A program made the translations under genes and the position numbers. From Acidobacteriota bacterium (GTDB lineage: Bacteria > Acidobacteriota > Terriglobia > Terriglobales > Acidobacteriaceae), in contig JABCZI010000007.1 of assembly GCA_013289765.1 (NCBI GenBank), forward strand, positions 186,001 through 250,000: 64,000 bases of DNA, in the 5' to 3' direction. This document shows, piece by piece, positions 37,499 to 47,605 of the stretch. Under the pieces are notes generated by a model. The model was given only the letters and a program-made list of their open reading frames with translations. It ran no database searches and was not told the DNA's origin. Every line of letters begins with the position of its first letter. Position 1 is the first letter of the stretch.

Positions 37499-39397
37499 CT
37501 ACTTAACGGTAACGTTCACATACGTCGTGTGAATTCCCTTGTATCCGTTATTCGGATCAATATCCTCAATCGCAAGCTGGTACGTTCCCGCCCCCGGCAA
37601 CTTCACATTTTGATTCATAAATACGCTATTCATTCCCACCCCGGTGACGGACTCTCCCAGTTTCACCCCGTGAGTGTTATCCCAAACCTGAAGCTGATAA
37701 ACCAGCGGAGTTTTCGCGCCATTTTGTTCGTACGCGTAAGCGTTAATCGGGACCGTGGTCGTCGGCCAAGTCGAATTATTCGCCGGCGAGTTGACATAAA
37801 CTCCCAGATCGGAAGACACCGTGAAGGTGACCGTACTGCTATGGAGGACTTCTCCGGCTCCGCTAACATCCTCGACCGTTACGGTGTATTTGCCAGGAGC
37901 AAATTCGTACCATTGGCTGATGGCCGTCCCCTTCGGCGAATCTCCTAACTTAGTGCTGCCATTCCACACTTCGAGGTGATCGATTCCCGAGCTTGACGCC
38001 GGTGCGCCTGCCTCGACGGCGAACGCGCCGATAGGCACAATCCGCGATTGCGTGGAGTTATTCGCTGGGCTACTTACAAAAACCCCGTAGCCCGAAGACA
38101 CGGTATAGTTCGTAATCTCATAGTGCAGAACCGGATAATTGGGCGCGCCGCCAACATCCTCCACTGTCATTTGATGTGCGCCATTCCCGGTCACCGTAAA
38201 TGACTGATCAATCGTTTTGCTGAAAACGTTTCCCAGCTTGGTCGCCTTTCCGTTGAACGTGTCCCACACTTCCATGTGGTCCACGAGCGATCCTAGCTCC
38301 GACGCGCTCGCATCTATGTGTACTGACGGCCCCTGCGCGGAATTATTTGCGGGAGAATTGATGACTACGCTTCCCGCGTTGGAACGAAAAAAATCCGACA
38401 TATCGAGGGCGGTAGCCGACCATCCTGGATAAGTCTCAATCCCCAGCGCATCCAACATCGTCCGCAACGTGTTCTCGTGTTTGTACGGGACATTGGAAAC
38501 GTAACCTGACTTTACGTTCGGCCCCATAAGGGCGGTGTAAACCTTTCCCTCGCCGTCGCCGTTAGCATTATCGAAGGTGACGATCAAAAGTCCACTTCCA
38601 CCGGATTTGAAATCTGCCAGGTTGAGCATCGGAACCAGATTGTTATTTAGAAAGTTGTCAGCGTTCGCCAGCGAAGAGCAGCTGTCGTGTAGATCCCAGC
38701 ATCCGTCCGGAGCAATAATGGCAAACCGGGGCAGAGTTCCATTCGCTACATCAATGCCGAATTGCTCAAAGTCCACAATATTTCCCTGTGACCCCAGCAC
38801 GTTGCTTAAGATTTCCTCGTACCACACCGCGGCGTTGTGGCGCGCATAGTAGTTCGTAAACGGTGGCTGGTCCGCCGATGTGAAGTCCGGAACATTAACC
38901 GTTCCCCCGGCATTGAGATAGTTTTGTACGTACACCTTCCAAGACAGCGGCTGGTTGTTCATTAAGTGAAATATATTTTCATCTGTGATCGGATCTTTGA
39001 CCGATGAGGCCGCGCAACTTTTCATGGTGTTGCAGACATTGCCGTTGCAATTAAAATTATGGCCACCCGAAGGCACGCTACACACCGGCGCCCCCCCGCA
39101 TTGATAATCCGATTCGCAACTTCCCGAAGCCAAATACAAATAGTCGAGCAATGACCCGCCCACGTCGGAATAGTAGTTGTTGGCATAGCCATACTTCTTT
39201 CCCTCGCTCACCAGCCAGTTCATCCCATTCGGAAATACAGTGCTGAACGAAGTATTCTCCTCCACCACCAACACTACGTGCTGCGCCAGCGGAACGCTCT
39301 GCGCCGAAGCGGCCGGCGATGCGCAAGTTAACATTGCACAGGCAAGAACCATGGATAATAGAGTGGAGGTGGCAGACTGGTTCCTGGGCGTTCGCAT
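37499..39397 (-). CDS. Secreted phosphoesterase (phospholipase C/acid phosphatase family) with Ig-like repeats
   Basis: This 632-aa exported protein begins with a signal peptide (LSMVLACAMLTCASPAASAQ). Residues about 35-340 resemble the phosphoesterase family of phospholipase C and acid phosphatases: HVVLVVEENTSFSTVFPN holds the metal-binding Glu-Asn, and the later GSGLLIVTFDNANGDGEG and YKHENTLRTMLDALG fit the active site. Three Ig-like repeats of about 90-100 aa follow, each opening with SPANNS (near 347, 440 and 540). These probably bind cell surface or polymer. Eight or more Cys near 93-130 suggest disulfides. The substrate is unknown. AGGAAA precedes the ATG. Confidence 0.82.
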   Translation of the reverse strand: MRTPRNQSATSTLLSMVLACAMLTCASPAASAQSVPLAQHVVLVVEENTSFSTVFPNGMNWLVSEGKKYGYANNYYSDVGGSLLDYLYLASGSCESDYQCGGAPVCSVPSGGHNFNCNGNVCNTMKSCAASSVKDPITDENIFHLMNNQPLSWKVYVQNYLNAGGTVNVPDFTSADQPPFTNYYARHNAAVWYEEILSNVLGSQGNIVDFEQFGIDVANGTLPRFAIIAPDGCWDLHDSCSSLANADNFLNNNLVPMLNLADFKSGGSGLLIVTFDNANGDGEGKVYTALMGPNVKSGYVSNVPYKHENTLRTMLDALGIETYPGWSATALDMSDFFRSNAGSVVINSPANNSAQGPSVHIDASASELGSLVDHMEVWDTFNGKATKLGNVFSKTIDQSFTVTGNGAHQMTVEDVGGAPNYPVLHYEITNYTVSSGYGVFVSSPANNSTQSRIVPIGAFAVEAGAPASSSGIDHLEVWNGSTKLGDSPKGTAISQWYEFAPGKYTVTVEDVSGAGEVLHSSTVTFTVSSDLGVYVNSPANNSTWPTTTVPINAYAYEQNGAKTPLVYQLQVWDNTHGVKLGESVTGVGMNSVFMNQNVKLPGAGTYQLAIEDIDPNNGYKGIHTTYVNVTVK

Positions 39398-39816
39398 TCA
39401 GATTTCCTCTTAGATGTGTGGGATGGTGGAACTCTTACACCCGCAGACTCACACTTTCACCGCTTCGATTCGGGGGAAGAACCAAACGATGAGTCGACCA
39501 GAATGTGTCGCGAGAAATCGACTAATAGCGGATTTCTAAATTTCAGGCAAGATGTCGGGAGATTTAGTTCCCCCGAGGTCCTGAAACGGGAAACATCAAT
39601 TTATTATCTGCCATGGTTACGTAGAACTGCGCAAACCCGCATAATCAGCGGATAAAACGTCGATAAAAAAGCCGCCCCCAAAAGAATAAATTCAACTTCC
39701 TTCGTCAACAACGACGTGAATGTTAAAAAGATTTTACGCGGCTGTCATCAAGCAGTCACATACCGTTAATGTTTCCGGTCGCAAAATCTGCGTAGGCCAC
39801 CCTACCCCTTAGGAAC
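39398..39816. other. Intergenic region without recognised feature
   Basis: About 420 bp between the phosphoesterase start and the 3' end of the M16 pair. I found no credible gene, terminator or repeat. It should contain the phosphoesterase promoter, but no clear hexamer pair was seen. Confidence 0.4.
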
Positions 39817-42000
39817 TTACTTGCCAGCTTCCGGTTTCGCTGCCGGTTTCTCGAACAATTTCGCATCCACCGTGGGATTAAGCTCGAGGGCGCTGTATTC
39901 GGCGGTGCTTGTATCCTGACCGTTCTGCTTGTTGCGGCGCATAAATGGAACGTTCAGACCATCAACTGCTTTCCAATTGTCCATGTCGGTTTCACCCTGG
40001 ACCGGTCCGCTTGGGCTCAGCGTGCCGTAAGTCTCTTTCAAGATGTGCCCGCTTTGTGGGTCAACGAACCAACGGATCAACGCTCCGTCGGCATTCACGT
40101 CGACGATGCGAGTCTCGATGTCCCCAACTTTCTCGGTGCCCGCAGCTCTGAGAAACACATTCGGATCTTTCGAATGTGCGGCGATGAAAATGGGATCGCG
40201 CTTGATCTGTTCCAAAGTCTCCGCCTTTTGGGAAGCAGGCAGGTCGCGCGTGCCTGAGCCTGGCATCGCCATGAAGGCCGCCTTCGGAGTCACCACAATA
40301 TTCATGGTGCCGTTCGGAGTATCCATTACCGCGTGCAGATGATCCGGAAAGACAATGGTGGTCTCCATGTGCATGGGGAAGTCGCCCTGCGGAGTCTTCT
40401 GCGTCAACGTCAGTTGCGCCTTCACTGCCTTGATGCTGGCGAGTTTGCGCTCGCCACCCATGGCAGCAACAACTTTCGCCGCCAGAGCTTTGCCTTCCTC
40501 ATTAGAGGCCGTTGGCTTCTCGCTCTTTTCTTCTTTGGCTGCTGGGGGAGGCGGAATGCTGATATCGATTTCCTTTACTGGCCCCAGTGAGGACAGCGGC
40601 TTGTCGAATTCTTTCGTGTTGCCGACCACCAGCACTGCGAACTGATCGCGATGGACGTATTTCGTAGCGACGCGGTTCACGTCGACCGCTGTTACCTTCT
40701 GGATTTCGGCCGGGAATTTGTCGAGCCAGTCCGAGGGATATCCATAAAATTCGTAGGTCACGCGTTCGGCAAGCACTTTGTCCGGAGAATCGAGACGGAA
40801 AATGAAGGCATTCAGGATGGCGTCTTTAGCCTGCTTGATCTCGTCGTCCGTGATGGATTGCTTAGAAAGATTGGCGATGTCCTCATCGAGGGCCTGAATC
40901 GATTCGACCGTGCTTTGACTTTTCGTGCCGAGAACAAATTGCAGAATCCCGGGGTGTCCGAAGTTAGTTCCGACGCCGCCCCCGACGTTATACGCGAGGC
41001 CGCGTTTCGTGCGGATGTCGTTGAACAGCCGCGAGGAGAACCCGCCGCCAAACGATTCATTGAAAACAGAAATGGCGTAATAGTCAGGATTGTTGCGGGT
41101 AGTGCCGAGTCCCACCATATGAATGCTGCTCTGATTCACATCTTCTTTCGAGATCAGATAGTAGCCGGGTGGGGCGGGATGATATTGAACGTCATCTTTG
41201 GGCAGTTCACCACCTTTCGGCCAGGATTCAAACACGGCGCGCAGTTTGGCTTCCATGGCCTTCGCATCGAAGTCACCGCTGAGGCCAAGAATCATCTGGT
41301 TCGGGTGAACATAGGTTTTATGCCAGTCAAGCAGATCCTGGCGGGTGATGGCGGCGATTGTTGAATATTCAGGCTCACGTGCGTAAGGATTATCTTTCCC
41401 GTAAGCCAGTTTGGCGGCTTCGCGATGGGCGATTGCGCTGATGTCGTCGTTGCGCCGCGAGATGCTGTCGTAGGCCTGCTTCTGCGCGAGATCAAGCTTG
41501 TCGGCGCGGAATTCAGGATTCTGCAGCAGATCTGCGAACACTTTGAAGACGTCGTCGAAGTCACCCTTCAGGCAGTTCAATCCGATATTGGTGGAATCCG
41601 GGCCGCCGCTGGTTTCAACTTTGGCTGCGCGGACTTCCAGAAAATCATCCAGTTGATCGCCGGTTTTGGTTTTAGTGCCACCCGTGCGCCAGACTTCGCC
41701 ATAGATATCGGCGAGTCCAACTTTGGCCGCGGGTTCATTATGTGAGCCGCCGCGGATGCGCGCGGAAGCGTTGATCAACGGCAATTCATGATCCTCCTGA
41801 AGAAAGATCACCAGGCCGTTCGAGAGCTGAATCCGCTTCGGCTGCTGCGGCTTGAATACAGGGAGAGGCGGTACCGCGATCTGGCGCCAGTCCGTGGTCT
41901 GAGCCGTCGCTGGTGGGACCATCGCGACAATTGCGGCCGCGGCGAAGATCAACGAAAAAGCAACCCGCTTCAAGTTCAAATTCATCGCGCACCTTTTCAT
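39817..42000 (-). CDS. M16-family inactive subunit fused to a LolA/LppX-like domain
   Basis: The 727-aa exported protein has a signal peptide (SLIFAAAAIVAMVPPATAQ) and two M16 domains (about 45-490), but the active-site HxxEH is missing: the place reads GLADIYGEVWRTGG. It keeps the R/Y-type C-terminal half (GGFSSRLFNDIRTKRGLAYNV). M16 heterodimers usually pair such a subunit with an active partner, which is the gene just upstream (ATGA overlap). After a Lys/Glu-rich linker, residues about 510-720 form a second domain (AMGGERKLASIKAVKAQLTL ... WFVDPQSGHILKETYG) that looks like outer-membrane lipoprotein carrier folds. GGGAGG precedes ATG 42000. Confidence 0.88.
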   Translation of the reverse strand: MKRCAMNLNLKRVAFSLIFAAAAIVAMVPPATAQTTDWRQIAVPPLPVFKPQQPKRIQLSNGLVIFLQEDHELPLINASARIRGGSHNEPAAKVGLADIYGEVWRTGGTKTKTGDQLDDFLEVRAAKVETSGGPDSTNIGLNCLKGDFDDVFKVFADLLQNPEFRADKLDLAQKQAYDSISRRNDDISAIAHREAAKLAYGKDNPYAREPEYSTIAAITRQDLLDWHKTYVHPNQMILGLSGDFDAKAMEAKLRAVFESWPKGGELPKDDVQYHPAPPGYYLISKEDVNQSSIHMVGLGTTRNNPDYYAISVFNESFGGGFSSRLFNDIRTKRGLAYNVGGGVGTNFGHPGILQFVLGTKSQSTVESIQALDEDIANLSKQSITDDEIKQAKDAILNAFIFRLDSPDKVLAERVTYEFYGYPSDWLDKFPAEIQKVTAVDVNRVATKYVHRDQFAVLVVGNTKEFDKPLSSLGPVKEIDISIPPPPAAKEEKSEKPTASNEEGKALAAKVVAAMGGERKLASIKAVKAQLTLTQKTPQGDFPMHMETTIVFPDHLHAVMDTPNGTMNIVVTPKAAFMAMPGSGTRDLPASQKAETLEQIKRDPIFIAAHSKDPNVFLRAAGTEKVGDIETRIVDVNADGALIRWFVDPQSGHILKETYGTLSPSGPVQGETDMDNWKAVDGLNVPFMRRNKQNGQDTSTAEYSALELNPTVDAKLFEKPAAKPEAGK

Positions 42001-43568
42001 CGCGAACCTCCCTGATCCGGCGAACCCTCATCGGAGGAACTTCGTTCGGCAGGAGCTTGCTCCCCGCCTTCACCACCGCCCGGCACGTTTTCGATTATTC
42101 CCACGGTGCGATTGGTATCGTTGAAAGTTTCATTGGCCACGCGACGAATATCTGCTTTGGTCACGCGATCGATGCGATCAACGGAACGGAATAATTCCCG
42201 CCAGTCCCCGTAGCGAGTCTGGTAGGTGGCGAGCTGGTTTGCTAATCCCTCGTTCTCCGCCAAGCCCCGGATGAGGTTCGCTTTAGCGCGGGTCTTGATC
42301 ATCTTCAACTCTTCATCGCTGATGTCTTCTTTTTTCAGGCGCTCGATTTCGACGTGGATCGCGTCGGCTACTTCCTGCGGTGCGTGTCCCGGCAACGGGA
42401 AAGCATAGAAGGCGAACAGGTGGGGGTACTTGATGCCGGGCAAGCCGCTGAATCCGGCGGAGAACGCTGCAATCTTTTTATCGCGCACCAGTGCCCGGTA
42501 AAGACGGGAGGTGCGGCCTTCCGACATAAGATCCGTGATCGCGTCATACACCGCATCGTCTTTCGACATGTAATCGGGGCGGTGATAGCCTTCGAGATAA
42601 AGCGGCTGCGATTTATCTTTCAGTACCACTTTGCGTTCGGAATTCTGCGAAGGCTCTTTTGTGGTAGTTTCGTCGGGCTTCTCACTTGGGGGCAAGCGTC
42701 CGAAATATTTCTCCAGAATCGGCAGCACGTCCGCAGCCTTCACATCCCCAGCCACCGCGACGACCATATTCGCCGGGACGTAGTATTCGTCAAAGAACTT
42801 CTTTGCGTCAGTGGCCGAAAAAGAGTTTAGATCGGACATCCATCCGACTGTAGGGCGGTGGTAAGGATGGGCTTCGAACGCGGATGCGCCGAACTGCTCC
42901 AGCAGGCGGCCAATTGGATTGCTGTCGGTTCGCATCCTGCGCTCTTCAATCACTACATTGCGCTCCTTGTAGAACTCGCGCATAACCGGGTGAAGGAACC
43001 GCTCCGATTCCAGATACGCCCACAACTCCAGCCGGTTGGTGGGCAGCGAGTAATGGTATTCAGTCTCGTCGTAATCCGTGGACGCGTTCAGATCCTGGCC
43101 GCCGCTCTGTTCGATAATTTTGCCGAACTGGTTGGGAACGACGTATTTGTCGGCCTCGGCAATCGCATCTTTCCAGGCTTTCTCCAGTTGTTTCAGTTTG
43201 GCCTCGTCGCGGCCTACGGTTTTGTCGCGTTCCCTGAGATAGGCCGCATAGGTGGTCTCGACTTTTTCGAGCGCGGGCTTCTCGGCGGAGTAGTCCTTGG
43301 TTCCGATCGTGTCGGTGCCCTTGAATGCCATGTGCTCGAACATGTGCGCCAGGCCGGTCTTGCCCATGGGATCCTGGACGGAGCCAGCATCGACCAGCGT
43401 AAAGAAGGAGAACACCGGAGCCTCAGGCCGCTCGCAAATAAGAATGGTGAGGCCGTTAGCCAGCTTCTTTACCGTGATCCGCTTTTCAAAGGAAGCGACA
43501 TCCTGAGCCGCGGCAATGGAAGCAAGCAGCGCGATTAGTGCAAGGGACTTAAGTATGCGGTGTTTCAT
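41997..43568 (-). CDS. M16-family zinc protease, active subunit
   Basis: The protein is 523 aa from ATG 43568 (GGAGGT just upstream); codons before it lack a ribosome site. A signal peptide (ILKSLALIALLASIAAAQ) is followed by the inverted zinc motif HMFEH in GLAHMFEHMAFKGT, and the second zinc ligand Glu probably lies in RNVVIEERRMR. An insert with a coiled coil (about 105-150) is unusual for short M16 enzymes. The C-terminus ends in a Gly/Ser/Glu-rich tail. It is translationally coupled to the inactive partner and probably forms a periplasmic heterodimer. Confidence 0.92.
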   Translation of the reverse strand: MKHRILKSLALIALLASIAAAQDVASFEKRITVKKLANGLTILICERPEAPVFSFFTLVDAGSVQDPMGKTGLAHMFEHMAFKGTDTIGTKDYSAEKPALEKVETTYAAYLRERDKTVGRDEAKLKQLEKAWKDAIAEADKYVVPNQFGKIIEQSGGQDLNASTDYDETEYHYSLPTNRLELWAYLESERFLHPVMREFYKERNVVIEERRMRTDSNPIGRLLEQFGASAFEAHPYHRPTVGWMSDLNSFSATDAKKFFDEYYVPANMVVAVAGDVKAADVLPILEKYFGRLPPSEKPDETTTKEPSQNSERKVVLKDKSQPLYLEGYHRPDYMSKDDAVYDAITDLMSEGRTSRLYRALVRDKKIAAFSAGFSGLPGIKYPHLFAFYAFPLPGHAPQEVADAIHVEIERLKKEDISDEELKMIKTRAKANLIRGLAENEGLANQLATYQTRYGDWRELFRSVDRIDRVTKADIRRVANETFNDTNRTVGIIENVPGGGEGGEQAPAERSSSDEGSPDQGGSR

Positions 43569-43779
43569 CGGACCTCCGAATAGCTCGAGCTTTGTGGGCC
43601 GAAATGTGCGAACAGCCATGTTTAGACGACCGGGCAGGGTAGAAGTTTGAAATTACGTGGGGGCACGGGAGGTTGTCAAACTCCCGTCTGCACTTATCCA
43701 AAGGGGAACCTAGGGATAGGGCCGTATTTGGTGTGGGAGACGGTTTCATGCACAATACCTCCTGGAGAGCGTACGCACG

Positions 43780-44841
43780 ATGGATTCGACGATCGAAATT
43801 CAAGGCAAGCAGCTTAAGCTGTCGAATCTGGAGAAAGTCCTTTATCCAGCCACGGGATTTACCAAGCAGCAAGTCATCGACTTCTACGTTCGTATTGCAC
43901 CAGCAATGCTGCCGCACTTGGCGGGACGTCCTCTGACGCGCAAGCGCTATCCCAATGGCGTGGACGAGGAATTTTTCTACGAGAAGAACGCGCCGCAGCA
44001 CCGTCCCGATTGGGTGAAGACTGCCCCCATCTGGAGCGAAGGCAACCACCGCATGGTGCACTACATTCTCGCCGATGACCTGTCTACGCTGGTGTGGCTG
44101 GCGAACCTGGCAGCGATCGAACTGCATCCATCGCTTGCTTTGGCAAAAGATATTACCTGTCCCACTATGATGGTCTTCGATCTCGATCCCGGGCCGCCGG
44201 CAAACATCGTGCAATGCTGCCAGGTTGGTCTGTGGCTGCGCGAAATCTTTGATCACTTTAAACTTCAAAGCTTTCCGAAAACCTCGGGCTCGAAGGGTCT
44301 GCAGATTTATGTCCCGCTCAACACTCCAACCAAGTATGAGTTCACAAAAACTTTTGCACGTGCCCTGGCACAGTTGCTTGAACAAGAACATCGGGACATG
44401 GTTGTGTCGGACATGAAGAAGACGCTTCGAACCGGAAAAGTTTTTGTCGACTGGAGCCAAAACGACGAACACAAAACTACCGTCGCCGTGTATTCGCTGC
44501 GGGCGCGGGAGCGTCCTACCGTTTCGACGCCCGTGACTTGGGAAGAAGTGGGACAATGTCTCAAGAAGAAGGATGCGAACTTACTGGTCTTCGAAGCGTC
44601 CCAGACAGTCGCGCGTGTGGAGAAGAAGGGCGACTTGTTCGCGCCCTTGCTCAAATTGAAACAGCGCTTGCCGGACCTTAAGCCGCTCATGGTTTCTTCT
44701 GCAGCAGAGCCGGAGGAAATGGTATCGATCGCCGCCCAAGCGGAGGAGGAACCCACGCGTCCTCGCCGTGCCGCGAAGAAAATAACCAACCAGCCGGCAG
44801 CCCGCAAGCCGCCTGCTCGCAAGGCTAAACGCAGGATATAA
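43780..44841 (+). CDS. LigD-type primase-polymerase (NHEJ), standalone
   Basis: This 353-aa protein matches the polymerase domain of LigD, an archaeo-eukaryotic primase that fills gaps in non-homologous end joining. It begins LKLSNLEKVLYPATGFTKQQ, has RKRYPNGVDEEFFYEKNAP, the catalytic FDLDPGPP with two metal Asp, the SGSKGLQIYVPL segment, and KVFVDWSQNDEHKTTVAVYS. After about residue 300 a Lys/Arg/Pro-rich tail (RRAAKKITNQ, KPPARKAKRRI) may bind DNA. No ligase domain or Ku gene is present in the window. Confidence 0.92.
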   Translation: MDSTIEIQGKQLKLSNLEKVLYPATGFTKQQVIDFYVRIAPAMLPHLAGRPLTRKRYPNGVDEEFFYEKNAPQHRPDWVKTAPIWSEGNHRMVHYILADDLSTLVWLANLAAIELHPSLALAKDITCPTMMVFDLDPGPPANIVQCCQVGLWLREIFDHFKLQSFPKTSGSKGLQIYVPLNTPTKYEFTKTFARALAQLLEQEHRDMVVSDMKKTLRTGKVFVDWSQNDEHKTTVAVYSLRARERPTVSTPVTWEEVGQCLKKKDANLLVFEASQTVARVEKKGDLFAPLLKLKQRLPDLKPLMVSSAAEPEEMVSIAAQAEEEPTRPRRAAKKITNQPAARKPPARKAKRRI

Positions 44842-44874
44842 TCCCGACCGCTGCAGTTTGCGCGAGACCTCACC

Positions 44875-45591
44875 ATGTCACAACTATTCGTGGGAACTTC
44901 TGGATGGGCCTACCCGAGCTGGAAGCCCGACTTCTATCCCGACAAGCTCGCGCAGAAGAAATTTCTAAGCCACTACGCTACCCAGCTCAATACCGTCGAG
45001 GTGAATTTTACTTTTCGCCAACTGGTGAAAGAATCCACGATACAGAATTGGATTGAACAAACGCCCGCGACCTTTCGCCTTGGAGTTAAAGCGCATCAGG
45101 TCATCACGCATATTAAGCGGTTGAAGGGAACCGAAGATTTTGTTCCGCGCTTTTTGGCGACCATCGAGCCGCTCGCAGCCGCCGGCAAGCTCGGACCCGT
45201 GCTGTTCCAGTTGCCGCCGAATCTAAAACAAGATGTAGGCCTGCTTAACGATTTTCTTGCGCTTCTTCCGCGCACCCTGCCCGCCGCTTTCGAATTCCGT
45301 CACGACTCCTGGTTCGCCGATTCGACGTGGGAAGCGCTTAAGTCGCGCGGGACCGCCTTGTGCGTGGCAGAAACGGAAGAACGTACCACGCCAGACATCG
45401 TCACCGGGCCATTTGTTTACTACCGGTTCCGCAAACCCAGTTACACGGACGAAGAGCGGCGAGCTATGGTCGCGCGGATTGGCGAGCATATGGCCGCGGG
45501 ACGTAATGTGTTTGCGTACTTCAAGCACGAGGAGACGCCCGAAGGTGCGCTGTACGCGGTTGACTTGCTGCGTGGTGTGACACAGACTTAG
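44875..45591 (+). CDS. DUF72 family protein (YecE-like)
   Basis: The protein is 238 aa and has the DUF72 TIM-barrel-like signature: LFVGTSGWAYPSWKPDFYP (4-22), YATQLNTVEVNFTFRQL, LGPVLFQLPPNLK, AFEFRHDSWF, and FAYFKHEETPEGA. The function is unknown; members are often found beside DNA-repair genes, and here it follows the LigD polymerase by 33 bp in the same direction. Confidence 0.93.
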   Translation: MSQLFVGTSGWAYPSWKPDFYPDKLAQKKFLSHYATQLNTVEVNFTFRQLVKESTIQNWIEQTPATFRLGVKAHQVITHIKRLKGTEDFVPRFLATIEPLAAAGKLGPVLFQLPPNLKQDVGLLNDFLALLPRTLPAAFEFRHDSWFADSTWEALKSRGTALCVAETEERTTPDIVTGPFVYYRFRKPSYTDEERRAMVARIGEHMAAGRNVFAYFKHEETPEGALYAVDLLRGVTQT

Positions 45592-45701
45592 CGAGCACTC
45601 TTCGTTGCGTGCATCATTCCGAACCTATTCTGAGCCCCTGGGCATCTGTCTCATTACTACCTCCAGTGTCTGATAACGCGCATACTACTTATCCCGTCGT
45701 C

Positions 45702-46685
45702 ATGGCTTTGACAGCCAACTCGCGCGTGCTTTCCGCCTTTCTCGACTACCTGCGAATCGAGAAGGGATTGGCGCCGCTTTCGATCACGGCCTATACCACC
45801 GACATCTGCCAGTTCTCGGAGTTTCTCGAGAAACGGAAGCGCGACCTACTCACTGCGCGGCGCATCGAAGTTCGCGAGTTTCTGCAACAACTTTTTTCCC
45901 ATCAGGTGGACGGCCGCAGCGTGGGACGAAAGCTGTCGGCCCTTCGGCATCTCTATCGCTACCTGCTGCTGGATAAGAAAATCGATCACGACCCGACCCT
46001 GAACATCGAATCGCCGAAACAATGGAAAGTCCTTCCAAAGGCATTGGCTCGCGATGAGATGGAAGCCACGCTTGCGGGGCCGCTCACTTTGCAGGCCGGC
46101 GGCTCGGCGCGCCACACCAAAGATTCAGCGGCGCTCGTGGCTCGCGATCAGGCCATGTTGGAAGTCTTCTACGCGGGTGCGCTGCGGGTATCGGAACTCG
46201 TCAATGCGAAACTCGAAGATTTGAAACTCGACGCAGGCTACATGCTCGTGCGCGGAAAGGGTGACAAGGAACGCGTGGTCCCATTAGGAAAATCGGCGCA
46301 GCAGTCGCTCGCCACGTATCTTACGCAGTCACGCCCTGTGCTCGCGGCCGGGAAGAGAGGTACAACTGCGATCAGCAGCGCCGCCTCTGCCAGGAATTCA
46401 CCTCTGCTTTTCATCGCGCGTGGCGGCCGCATTCTTACCCGTCAACGGGTATGGCAGATGGTGCGCGCTGCCTCAGCCACTTCCGGGCGCGCCGCTTCCC
46501 CGCACATGCTGCGTCACTCCTGCGCCACGCATATGGTTGAAAACGGCGCCGACCTGCGCACGGTTCAGACGATTCTCGGTCACGCAGATATCTCGACTAC
46601 GCAGGTCTATACCCATCTGGCGCTCGACCGGCTAAGAACGGTCTATCAGAAACATCATCCCAGAGCGAAGGCGAGAAATTCGTGA
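45702..46685 (+). CDS. Tyrosine recombinase XerD/XerC-like (first of pair)
   Basis: This 327-aa recombinase has the SAM-like N-terminal core-binding domain ([19 protein letters not shown]) and the catalytic domain with Arg in [12 protein letters not shown], Lys in [13 protein letters not shown], His-x-x-Arg in [10 protein letters not shown], His in [11 protein letters not shown] and nucleophile Tyr in VYTHL. An insert of about 25 aa ([20 protein letters not shown]) precedes the last motifs. ATG 45702 is preferred; GTG 45609 is an alternative. It overlaps the next recombinase by 4 bp. The pair probably resolves chromosome dimers. Confidence 0.88.
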   Translation: MALTANSRVLSAFLDYLRIEKGLAPLSITAYTTDICQFSEFLEKRKRDLLTARRIEVREFLQQLFSHQVDGRSVGRKLSALRHLYRYLLLDKKIDHDPTLNIESPKQWKVLPKALARDEMEATLAGPLTLQAGGSARHTKDSAALVARDQAMLEVFYAGALRVSELVNAKLEDLKLDAGYMLVRGKGDKERVVPLGKSAQQSLATYLTQSRPVLAAGKRGTTAISSAASARNSPLLFIARGGRILTRQRVWQMVRAASATSGRAASPHMLRHSCATHMVENGADLRTVQTILGHADISTTQVYTHLALDRLRTVYQKHHPRAKARNS

Positions 46686-47605
46686 CTTCAGTGATTGCAA
46701 CAGAGCGGGCCAAGACCACTGCCGGCAAAGCCGTCGCCGACTTTCTGCGTCATCTTGGTGAGCGAAACGCTTCGCCGCACACCATCAAGGCTTACACTCG
46801 CGATCTGTCATTATTTGCAGCGTACGCCGGTCCGCGCGGATGGAAACAGATCGACCACATCGCCGTGCGAGGATTCCTGTCGCAGCTCTACGAAAATGGA
46901 TTGAGCAAAACTTCCGTAGCCCGCGCTCTAGCCGCCGTGCGATCTCTTTATCGTTGGTTGGCTCGGGAAGGAGTGGTCGAACAGAATCCGGCGAAACTTG
47001 TGGCCACGCCAAAACTGGCTAAAAAACTCCCCCGCGTACCTACCATTGAAGAAATGAATTCTGTAATCGACGGAGAAATGCCCGCTGTAGCCGCTTTTCC
47101 CGAGCGCGACCGCTTGATGTTGGAACTGCTCTATGGCTGCGGCATCCGCAATTCTGAGCTGACCGGAATCAACCTTGACGACATTCGTCTGAGCGCCGAA
47201 GCCATTCTCATCCGCGGCAAAGGAAAGAAAGAGCGCTACGTGCCTTTTGGAGACTCAGTAAAGAGCGCGCTCGCAGCCTACCTGCCCGAGCGCCAGAAAA
47301 CGCTTGCGGCCAGCCATAAGCATCCGAACGCCCTCCTGATCAACCGCCGCGGCGGGCCGCTCACGACGCGCAGCGTCGGACGCATCATCAAAAAAATCGC
47401 CGTAGCCAAAGGGCTTTCGCCCGACGTCCATCCGCATACGTTGCGCCATGCCTTTGGCACGCACATGTTAGAGGAAGGCGCCGACTTGCGAGCCATTCAG
47501 GAATTGCTCGGCCACGAGCGCCTCGCCACTACCCAGCGCTATACCCAGTTGTCGATGAAGCATGTGCTCCAGGTTTACGACCAGACGCATCCTCGAGCCA
47601 AGTAG
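46682..47605 (+). CDS. Tyrosine recombinase XerC/XerD-like (second of pair)
   Basis: This 307-aa protein has a GTG start overlapping the previous stop (GTGA). The core-binding domain is [20 protein letters not shown], and the catalytic residues lie in [13 protein letters not shown] (Arg), [13 protein letters not shown] (Lys), [12 protein letters not shown] (His/Arg), [11 protein letters not shown] (His) and RYTQLS (Tyr). It lacks the insert of its neighbour. Which of the two is XerC and which XerD cannot be decided by eye. Confidence 0.88.
   Translation: MTSVIATERAKTTAGKAVADFLRHLGERNASPHTIKAYTRDLSLFAAYAGPRGWKQIDHIAVRGFLSQLYENGLSKTSVARALAAVRSLYRWLAREGVVEQNPAKLVATPKLAKKLPRVPTIEEMNSVIDGEMPAVAAFPERDRLMLELLYGCGIRNSELTGINLDDIRLSAEAILIRGKGKKERYVPFGDSVKSALAAYLPERQKTLAASHKHPNALLINRRGGPLTTRSVGRIIKKIAVAKGLSPDVHPHTLRHAFGTHMLEEGADLRAIQELLGHERLATTQRYTQLSMKHVLQVYDQTHPRAK

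Noticed and set aside
37499-39397. CRISPR-like or DNA repeat array in the phosphoesterase gene
   Set aside because: The repeating SPANNS units are protein Ig-like repeats about 300 bp apart with diverged codons.
43549-44556. A 335-codon open frame on the minus strand opposite the LigD polymerase gene
   Set aside because: It shows no family likeness and lies antisense to a clearly conserved gene; G+C-rich genes often leave such open frames.
45702-47605. Prophage or integron integrases
   Set aside because: Both proteins are Xer-like, no tRNA, attachment repeat or phage gene is near, and the flanking genes are ordinary chromosomal ones.
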